Source of the DNA: Chloroflexota bacterium | GTDB taxonomy: Bacteria; Chloroflexota; Dehalococcoidia; DSTF01; RBG-16-68-14 | NCBI GenBank assembly: GCA_022563135.1 | Contig: JADFNZ010000101.1 | Span: 1 to 5,358 of the forward strand | Direction: 5' to 3' | Length of the DNA stretch: 5,358 nucleotides | In this document: positions 1 through 5,358 of the stretch, in pieces | How the letters are laid out: each line of letters opens with the position of its first letter | How positions within the stretch are numbered: the first letter of the stretch is position 1 | Translations under genes and position numbers: made by a program | Notes under the pieces: model-generated | What the model saw: the letters and a program-made list of their open reading frames with translations, nothing else | Told to the model about the DNA's origin: nothing | The model's database searches: none

Positions 1-419
1 CCGTCCTCTGCGGCGGTGTGACCGCGCTGATCAAGACGGCCTATGAGACGCTGGTGGAGGCCGGCTACCAGCCCGAGCTCGCGTACTTCGAATGCCTGCA
101 CGAACTGAAGCTGCTGGTCGACTTCATCCACGAGGGCGGCATGAAAGCGATGCGCTACACGATCAGTGACACCGCGGAGTACGGCGACTACACCCGCGGC
201 CCGCGCGTGATCGACGAGCACGTCCGCGACACGATGCGCCAGGTGCTGCGCGAGATCCAGGACGGCAGCTTCGCGCGCGAGTGGATTCTGGAGAACCAGG
301 CTGGCCGGCCCGGCTTCGAGGCGCTGCGCCGCATGAACGCCGAACACCCGATCGAGGCGGTCGGCGAGGAGCTGCGAGGGATGATGAGCTGGCTCAAGAA
401 GGATGGAGCCGATGCCTAA
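1..419 (+). CDS. ilvC: Ketol-acid reductoisomerase, C-terminal part (5' truncated by window)
   Basis: IlvC converts acetolactate or acetohydroxybutyrate to the dihydroxy acid, using NADPH and Mg2+, in valine, isoleucine and leucine synthesis in the cytoplasm. Only the C-terminal ~138 residues are present. The first complete codon is at base 3, reading [11 protein letters not shown], and the frame is open to the left edge, so the GTG at 18 is an internal Val codon and not a start. What is visible is the all-alpha knotted domain: the [11 protein letters not shown] motif supplies two conserved metal/substrate glutamates (codons at 90-92 and 102-104), and the [11 protein letters not shown] motif carries the substrate-binding serine (codon 165-167). 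The [12 protein letters not shown] segment and the tail ending near here fit the short class I enzyme. The stop at 417-419 overlaps the start of the next gene, so the two are probably cotranscribed. Confidence 0.97.
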   Translation, partial: VLCGGVTALIKTAYETLVEAGYQPELAYFECLHELKLLVDFIHEGGMKAMRYTISDTAEYGDYTRGPRVIDEHVRDTMRQVLREIQDGSFAREWILENQAGRPGFEALRRMNAEHPIEAVGEELRGMMSWLKKDGADA

Positions 420-1287
420 GGGAAGCAAGGAGCTGCTCAGCGCGATGAACGAGGCGCTCTCGGAGGAGCTCGCCTCCACAATCCAGTACCTCTGGCATCA
501 CATTCAAGCGCGCGGCATCCAGAGCCCCGCGATCGCCGACATGTTCAAGGGCGTATCGATGGTGGAGATGAAGCACGCGGAACGCATCGCCGAGCGGATC
601 GACCTGCTCGGCGGCGTGCCGACGACGGCGCTCGATACGATCAACCCGGGCGCGCACGGCGATGTCGCTCGCATGCTGCGGGAGAACGTCCAGGCGGAGG
701 AGAAGGCCGTCGCCATGTACCAACGGCTCGTCCAGATGGCCCAAGAGGCGGACGACCCGGTCTCCCGCACGCTCTTCGAGGAGATCCTGGGCGAGACGGA
801 AGAGCATACGCACACACTGAGCAAGCTCCTGGCCGGCGTAGGCGACGCGACGCCGCCGCAGGTCGCGGCGAAGAAACGATCGAAGCTGATCGACGCGCTG
901 AACAACGCCGTCGCCGATGAGCTCGCCGCCATCATCCAGTACCAGTGGCACCATGTGATGGGCCGGGGGATCGCCTCGCCGGCGATCCTGGAGCTGTTCG
1001 AAAGCCAATCTATGGACGAGATGCGGCACGCCTACGCCTTCGCCGAGCGGATCGATCTCCTAGGCGGGGACCTCAGCGTAGAAATGCGCCCGATCGCGGT
1101 GGGCGGCGACCTCGAGACGATGATCCAGGACGATCTGAAGGGTGCGCATCAGGCGATCGAGATCTTTAAGGACTACATCAAGCTGGCGGAGCAGGAAGGC
1201 GACCCCGTCACTCGCCGCCTGTTCGAAGATACGCTCGCCGCGGAGGAAGAGCACGCCAACGCCTGGGAGAGCGTGCTGGAGAAGTAG
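412..1287 (+). CDS. Tandem two-domain ferritin-like (bacterioferritin-type) protein
   Basis: This 291-aa protein carries two bacterioferritin/Dps-like four-helix domains in tandem (residues about 5-140 and 157-290), joined by a short Pro/Ala/Lys linker. Family members oxidise Fe(II) at a di-iron centre and store or detoxify iron. By hand alignment to E. coli Bfr (E18, E51, H54, E94, E127, H130), domain 1 has E19, E52, H55, E96, T129 and H132, and domain 2 has E170, E203, H206, A245, E278 and H281. Each site therefore lacks one carboxylate. Both domains keep Met at the Bfr haem-ligand position (M53, M204), but Met is also common in non-haem relatives. There is no signal peptide. ATG 412 is preferred because GGAG lies at 405-408 and MPKGSKELL is a natural family N-terminus; ATG 403 in the same frame would add three residues. 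The 8-bp overlap with ilvC suggests translational coupling. The fold is certain; iron storage as the role is inferred. Confidence 0.9.
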   Translation: MPKGSKELLSAMNEALSEELASTIQYLWHHIQARGIQSPAIADMFKGVSMVEMKHAERIAERIDLLGGVPTTALDTINPGAHGDVARMLRENVQAEEKAVAMYQRLVQMAQEADDPVSRTLFEEILGETEEHTHTLSKLLAGVGDATPPQVAAKKRSKLIDALNNAVADELAAIIQYQWHHVMGRGIASPAILELFESQSMDEMRHAYAFAERIDLLGGDLSVEMRPIAVGGDLETMIQDDLKGAHQAIEIFKDYIKLAEQEGDPVTRRLFEDTLAAEEEHANAWESVLEK

Positions 1288-1290
1288 CGG

Positions 1291-1569
1291 ATGCCTAATA
1301 CTTTGGAATGGCGACGACAGGTCAGGAACCTAGCTAAGGAATTAATTCCGCATGCGTTGGAAAATTCCGGCTCCATGCCTCTCCAAGACATCTATGCTGT
1401 AGTTTCCGCAGCCTCAATTCACCTATGTGATGACAGTATTCCTTGCCAACACGAAAAGCTGTCCCGCCCTAGGCCTGAATGGCAACACTTGGTTCGTCGG
1501 GCCCTTCAGGATCTCAGGGACGATGGAATCGTGAGGAGGGTTCCACCAGTGAGGTGGGAGCTGGCATGA
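1291..1569 (+). CDS. Small hypothetical protein with winged-helix-like C-terminus
   Basis: I do not recognise a family for this 92-aa protein. The ATG lies 3 bases after the ferritin stop, and GGAG at 1278-1281 gives a 9-base spacing, so translation from the upstream message is plausible. The C-terminal half (about residues 59-91: RPRPEWQHLVRRALQDLR, then DGIVRRV and a final RWEL) resembles the recognition helix and wing of small winged-helix domains seen beside Mrr-type and HNH restriction proteins. No nuclease domain is attached or nearby, so this may be a stand-alone or remnant DNA-binding module. Codon use is visibly less GC-rich than in ilvC, the ferritin gene or leuA, which together with the adjacent transposase unit suggests horizontal acquisition. 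Function is unknown; a real gene is likely but not proven. Confidence 0.6.
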   Translation: MPNTLEWRRQVRNLAKELIPHALENSGSMPLQDIYAVVSAASIHLCDDSIPCQHEKLSRPRPEWQHLVRRALQDLRDDGIVRRVPPVRWELA

Positions 1570-1590
1570 CAAAGCGTGGGTTTTCCTTTA

Positions 1591-1610
1591 CCCCAGCCTG
1601 AAGGCTGGGG
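1591..1610. repeat. Left hairpin of the transposase element
   Basis: Perfect inverted repeat with arms CCCCAGCCT and AGGCTGGGG and a 2-base centre (GA). It is followed inward by CATAAGAGGG. No T-run follows on either strand, so it is better read as a transposase recognition hairpin than as an intrinsic terminator. Confidence 0.85.
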
Positions 1611-1636
1611 CATAAGAGGGTAAGAGGGTCACACTG

Positions 1637-2020
1637 ATGCCGCTCTACCACGTGTGGTTTGCAACCAAGAGACGGAAATGGCTGCTGCAAGGTGATGTGG
1701 ATGACTTGGTGAAGGAGATCATGATATCCGTAGCAACAGAGAAGGGCATCGACCTTATCGAATGTGAAACTGTTGTGGATCACGCGCACCTGCTCATCAG
1801 AGCTTCCGACCGCAGGGAGTTGTCCCGAGCCATGAACTATATCAAAGGTCTCACTTCCAAGCGGCTCTTCGAGCAACTTCCCGAACTGAAGTTTGACATA
1901 GCAATGAACAATTTCTGGCAACATCGGTATGGCGTAAAGGTCGTGCCAGAAGGCGCCAAAGAACCGGTCGGTCACTACATCCGGACACAAAAGGATCGGT
2001 TGGAGAAATATGCACGATAA
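1637..2020 (+). CDS. REP-associated / IS200-like Y1 tyrosine transposase (HUH family)
   Basis: This 127-aa protein belongs to the Y1_Tnp (HUH single-strand nuclease) superfamily. The N-terminal strand reads MPLYHVWFATKRRKWLL. The HUH metal-binding motif is H49-A50-H51 within VVDHAHLL. The catalytic tyrosine is Y114 in GHYIRTQ, with Q118 as the usual third metal ligand, four residues after the tyrosine. The FWQHRYG segment (about 93-99) is typical of the family. Such enzymes nick single-stranded DNA at hairpin ends through a 5'-phosphotyrosine. At 127 aa it is shorter than classical IS200 TnpA (about 150), but all catalytic residues are present, so it may be active. ATG 1637 is preferred: AGAGGG at 1623-1628 gives 8-base spacing, and an in-frame stop at 1613 limits extension. 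A low-GC codon profile marks it as acquired. Confidence 0.93.
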   Translation: MPLYHVWFATKRRKWLLQGDVDDLVKEIMISVATEKGIDLIECETVVDHAHLLIRASDRRELSRAMNYIKGLTSKRLFEQLPELKFDIAMNNFWQHRYGVKVVPEGAKEPVGHYIRTQKDRLEKYAR

Positions 2021-2048
2021 CACGGCTGCGCAGAACGACAGCCCAATG

Positions 2049-2068
2049 CCCCAGCCTTTAGGCTGGGG
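2049..2068. repeat. Right hairpin of the transposase element
   Basis: Perfect inverted repeat with the same 9-base arms as the left hairpin and a TT centre. The inner flank is ATG (2046-2048), which is the reverse complement of the CAT inside the left hairpin, so the two ends are inverted copies differing at one position. The leuA leader begins about 15 bases downstream. Confidence 0.85.
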
Positions 2069-2082
2069 TGGAGTGAAACGCG

Positions 2083-2173
2083 TACTCAACCTGCGCCGGC
2101 CCCCTGACCGGAACGTCCGGGTCGAGGGGGCCTGACAGGCGCAGCAGGAACATCCACCCAAGGAGGTTGAGTA
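2083..2173 (+). promoter_or_regulatory. Structured leuA leader that sequesters the ribosome binding site
   Basis: Nested pairing can be read directly. P1 is TACTCAACCT (2083-2092) with AGGTTGAGTA (2164-2173), 10 perfect pairs. P2 is GCGCC (2093-2097) with GGCGC (2138-2142). P3 is GGCCCCCT (2098-2105) with AGGGGGCC (2125-2132). P4 is GACC (2106-2109) with GGTC (2120-2123), continued by GGA/TCC (2110-2112 with 2116-2118) under a 3-base loop. The 5' strand is paired almost without interruption, and the 3' strand carries the bulges, including 2133-2137. P1 takes up the last AGG of the leuA Shine-Dalgarno AAGGAGG (2160-2166), so folding should lower leuA translation. There is no U-tract, so a translational rather than a transcription-terminating mechanism is more likely. 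No T-box signature (the GGTGG-ACCGCG class) is seen. The structure is visible; the regulatory role is inferred. Confidence 0.55.
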
Positions 2174-2177
2174 AGCC

Positions 2178-3728
<1,551 letters not shown>

Positions 3729-3769
3729 CGATACCAAGCAAGTGGAAATAATACCAAGGAACATATCAT

Positions 3770-3798
3770 TTGCCAAAGAAACGCGGGCGTAGTAAAGT
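3770..3798 (+). promoter_or_regulatory. Candidate sigma-70 promoter of the toxin-antitoxin module
   Basis: TTGCCA (3770-3775) matches the -35 consensus at 5 of 6 positions. A 17-base spacer separates it from TAAAGT (3793-3798), which matches the -10 at 4 of 6. Transcription would begin near 3805, upstream of the antitoxin ATG at 3842. If so, the TTG at 3770 is part of the -35 box and not a start codon. Confidence 0.4.
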
Positions 3799-3802
3799 TA
3801 AG

Positions 3803-3833
3803 GAGGCAGCAGTCGTATATCTGCCTCATGAGG
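3803..3833. promoter_or_regulatory. Candidate antitoxin operator: inverted repeat plus palindrome
   Basis: GAGGCAG (3803-3809) and CTGCCTC (3821-3827) form a 7-base inverted repeat around 11 bases, and CCTCATGAGG (3824-3833) is a perfect 10-base palindrome. Both lie at or just downstream of the predicted transcription start. Antitoxins of the AbrB/MazE fold bind such symmetric sites to repress their own operon. The palindrome also holds the GAGG (3830-3833) that serves as ribosome binding site for the antitoxin. Operator function is inferred from position and symmetry. Confidence 0.35.
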
Positions 3834-3841
3834 CCTTAGCT

Positions 3842-4120
3842 ATGCCGAAGACGACGATCAGTAGCAAGTATCAGATAACGCTCCCTGCCCGCTTGGTGCG
3901 TGAGCTGGGGCTGGAGCCCGGAGACAAGCTTGCGGTCGAGCTAGAGGACGGTCGCCTCATCCTTCATCCGCGCCCTAAGGATTGGGTCTCCTACACGGCG
4001 GGCTCCATGCCGGGGTACTACGGCAAGACGAAAGAGGAGATAGACGCCTACCTGCGGGAAGTACGAGGCGAATGGGGAGCGTATCCGGACGACGAGGAAG
4101 GGACATCCGAGACCGGCTAG
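3842..4120 (+). CDS. vapB: AbrB/MazE/SpoVT-fold antitoxin of a VapBC module
   Basis: This 92-aa protein has an N-terminal swapped-hairpin DNA-binding domain (about residues 3-45: TTISSKYQITLPARLVRELGL, then PGDKL, then LILHP), the hallmark of AbrB-fold antitoxins. The C-terminal region (about 46-80: WVSYTAGSMPGYYG then KTKEEIDAYLREVRGEW) should fold on and block the toxin, and the last dozen residues are acidic. It probably also represses its own promoter. ATG 3842 is chosen: GAGG at 3830-3833 gives 8-base spacing, and the mature domain starts right after it. An in-frame TTG at 3770 with AAGGA at 3756-3760 would add 24 basic residues but overlaps the candidate promoter and operator. The 3' end overlaps the toxin reading frame. 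The symbol reflects pairing with a PIN toxin, not a recognised ortholog. Confidence 0.88.
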   Translation: MPKTTISSKYQITLPARLVRELGLEPGDKLAVELEDGRLILHPRPKDWVSYTAGSMPGYYGKTKEEIDAYLREVRGEWGAYPDDEEGTSETG

Positions 4121-4557
4121 CGTCTGCGAAGCGCCTCTGCCTCGATACGAACGTGCTGATCTACCACCTCAACCGCACGCAGCCGTATTTCGAGGTGGTT
4201 GAGGAGCTGCTCATGGCCGTTCGCGACGGGCTCAAAGTGGCGTTCGTCTCGGTCGTCACCGAGCTGGAGTTGCTCGTTCAGCCGATTCAGCGAGAGCGGC
4301 CGTGGGAGATCGAGCGAATTAAAGCGGTGCTGGAGGCGCCCCAGATCCAGGTTATCGAAATGGACAGGAATATCGCCCAACGAGCGGCCGAAATACGAGC
4401 ACACCGCCATCTCGCTCTTGCTGACGCCACCATCATCGCCACCGGAATCGTCGCCGGCTGCGACGCCGTCGTCGGCAACGACGAGCGCTGCGCGCAGCGG
4501 GTGCGCGAGATCCCGTACGTCCACCTCGACGCGCTGGTAAAGGAGCTGCAGTCATGA
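4072..4557 (+). CDS. vapC: VapC-type PIN-domain ribonuclease toxin
   Basis: This is a PIN-fold, Mg2+-dependent endoribonuclease, the toxin partner of the upstream antitoxin; relatives cut tRNA or rRNA. All four acidic active-site residues are visible: D25 in LCLDTNVLIYHLN, E64 in VVTELELL, D118 in LALADATI and D137 in VVGNDERC. The toxin appears intact. From ATG 4072 the product has 161 residues, and the first catalytic Asp is at 25 rather than near 5-8 as usual. This is the only ATG, GTG or TTG in frame that is close upstream of that Asp, apart from the distant GTG 3982. It overlaps the antitoxin gene by 49 bases, with GAGG at 4065-4068 only 3 bases before the ATG. A better Shine-Dalgarno (AGGAAGGGA, 4095-4103) lies downstream, before no canonical start. 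The 3' end overlaps the next gene as ATGA. Confidence 0.88.
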   Translation: MGSVSGRRGRDIRDRLASAKRLCLDTNVLIYHLNRTQPYFEVVEELLMAVRDGLKVAFVSVVTELELLVQPIQRERPWEIERIKAVLEAPQIQVIEMDRNIAQRAAEIRAHRHLALADATIIATGIVAGCDAVVGNDERCAQRVREIPYVHLDALVKELQS

Positions 4558-5358
4558 TCGGCGCCGACATGCTTACGCCCAAGGAGCGCGACTATCAGCA
4601 GGAGGCCGACCGCTTCCTCGCGGAGCACCTCGATCCGGATCTCGCAGCGCGGATGGACCGCAACGAGATGCTCTACCCCACCGACTTCATTCGCATGATG
4701 GCCGAACGCCACTACCTGGGCGCGTGCGTGCCCGCCGATGAGGGCGGCGGCGGTCGCACCATCCTGGAGGATGCGCTGCTGAACGAGCGAGTGGGCTACC
4801 ACGGCTCGGCGGCGCTCGCCTGCGCGCGAACGTTCACCTCACACGTCGGCTGGATCCTCTCGCGCTACGGCGGCGATTCGATCAAGGAGCGCTACGTGCG
4901 CCCGATGCTGCGGGGCGAGAAGATCACCGCGCAAGCGCTCACCGAGCCCGGCGCCGGCTCCGACCTCGGCGGCATTCAGACAACGGCGCGTCGTGACGGC
5001 GACCAGTACATCGTCAACGGCGAGAAGCGCTTCCTGGACGGCGCCCAGACGGCCGATTTCATCTCGTGCGCCGTTCGCACCGCGGAGGGCGAGAACCCCC
5101 GCGGCACGTTGAGCGTCCTGCTGATCGACACCTCCAGCCCCGGGTACAAGGTGTTGGAGGACCAGACGAGCTGGCTCGGCTTTCGCGGGCTTGGCTCGGC
5201 CTGGGTGCGCTTCACCGATGTCGTCGTGCCGGCTGAGAACCTGCTCGGCGAGGAGGGGAACGGCTGGCAGTACCTCTCGGAGGAGCTGCTGATCGAGCGC
5301 GTCGTGGCGACGCGCGCGCAGCTTGGCCAGGCGTTGCGCGCGCTGGAGATCGCCGCGA
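4554..5358 (+). CDS. Acyl-CoA dehydrogenase family protein (3' truncated by window)
   Basis: The first 268 codons of a flavin-dependent acyl-CoA dehydrogenase are present; the frame is open to the window's end. These enzymes make an alpha-beta double bond in acyl-CoAs during fatty acid or branched-chain amino acid breakdown and pass electrons to ETF. The N-terminal helical domain spans about 1-125. The beta domain starts with the family signature ALTEPGAGSDLGG (128-140), which contacts FAD and substrate, followed by DQYIVNGEKRFLDGAQTADF (150-169). The VVVPAENLLGEEGNGWQYL segment (223-241) leads into the C-terminal helices. The catalytic base and the rest of the C-terminal domain are outside the window, so substrate class cannot be assigned. 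The ATG overlaps the toxin stop (ATGA, 4554-4557) and has AAAGGAG at 4539-4545, 8 bases upstream, so the start is well supported and translation is probably coupled to the toxin gene. Confidence 0.93.
   Translation, partial: MIGADMLTPKERDYQQEADRFLAEHLDPDLAARMDRNEMLYPTDFIRMMAERHYLGACVPADEGGGGRTILEDALLNERVGYHGSAALACARTFTSHVGWILSRYGGDSIKERYVRPMLRGEKITAQALTEPGAGSDLGGIQTTARRDGDQYIVNGEKRFLDGAQTADFISCAVRTAEGENPRGTLSVLLIDTSSPGYKVLEDQTSWLGFRGLGSAWVRFTDVVVPAENLLGEEGNGWQYLSEELLIERVVATRAQLGQALRALEIAA

Larger units (their letters stand above)
1591..2068 (+). mobile_element. IS200/REP-type element: Y1 transposase between inverted hairpins
   Basis: A single Y1 transposase gene (1637-2020) sits between two perfect GC-rich hairpins at 1591-1610 and 2049-2068. 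Including the flanking CAT/ATG on the inner side, 1591-1613 is the reverse complement of 2046-2068 at 22 of 23 positions. Elements of this class move as single-stranded DNA recognised at subterminal hairpins. No TnpB or IscB companion is present. Classic IS200/IS605 ends carry hairpins in the same orientation, while REP/BIME units mobilised by REP-associated tyrosine transposases can be inverted, so this arrangement looks more like the latter. The true cleavage sites, probably a few bases outside the hairpins, cannot be fixed from one copy. The limits given are the minimum. The interior is clearly AT-richer than its surroundings. Confidence 0.8.

Noticed and set aside
1338..1349. 12-base perfect palindrome GGAATTAATTCC
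   Set aside because: It lies within the coding region of the 92-aa gene, is a single copy and has no promoter context; a short palindrome like this can occur by chance.
1591..1610. Hairpin as a rho-independent terminator after the 92-aa gene
   Set aside because: No T-run follows on either strand, and an inverted near-identical copy at 2049-2068 flanks the transposase, so it belongs to the mobile unit.
2083..2177. T-box riboswitch upstream of leuA
   Set aside because: The leader is too short, and the conserved T-box sequence and antiterminator bulge are absent.
3770..3841. TTG 3770 as the antitoxin start (116 aa)
   Set aside because: AAGGA lies 9 bases upstream, so it is possible, but the TTG coincides with a good -35 box, the extra 24 residues are not part of the AbrB fold, and ATG 3842 has its own GAGG at proper spacing.
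4287..4802. Minus-strand frame across vapC and the acyl-CoA dehydrogenase
   Set aside because: It overlaps two genes with intact catalytic motifs on the other strand and shows no family features.

Overview
The window looks like chromosome from a high-GC bacterium. Its backbone is branched-chain amino acid biosynthesis, interrupted by small accessory genes. The long GC-rich genes, the ilvC then leuA order, the large acyl-CoA dehydrogenase and the style of the Y1 transposase would fit Chloroflexota or a similar lineage. That placement is inference only, because no rRNA or marker gene is present.

Layout, all genes on the + strand. (1) 1-419 is the 3' end of ilvC, ketol-acid reductoisomerase. 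(2) 412-1287 overlaps it by 8 bases and encodes an unusual tandem ferritin-like protein: two bacterioferritin-type four-helix domains in one chain. Each domain lacks a different carboxylate ligand of the di-iron site. (3) 1291-1569 is a small AT-richer gene of unknown function whose C-terminal end resembles a winged helix. (4) 1591-2068 is a compact element of the IS200/REP type: a 127-aa HUH/Y1 transposase between two near-identical perfect hairpins that are inverted relative to each other. (5) 2083-2173 is a strongly base-paired leader that directly precedes leuA and buries part of its Shine-Dalgarno sequence. (6) 2178-3728 is leuA, 2-isopropylmalate synthase. (7) 3770-4557 is a type II toxin-antitoxin module (AbrB/MazE-fold antitoxin and PIN-domain VapC toxin) with its own promoter-like and operator-like sequences. 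(8) 4554-5358 is the 5' part of an acyl-CoA dehydrogenase gene, joined to the toxin gene by an ATGA stop/start overlap and running off the window.

IlvC acts in valine, isoleucine and leucine synthesis, and LeuA commits 2-ketoisovalerate to leucine, so ilvC and leuA probably belonged to one operon or supraoperon. The ferritin-like gene is translationally linked to ilvC. The transposase unit and the 92-aa gene now separate that part from leuA. The most interesting signals are the leuA leader, which could be a leucine-responsive translational switch; the tandem ferritin with complementary ligand losses; and the coupling of a toxin gene to a metabolic gene. No complete new system is evident beyond these.
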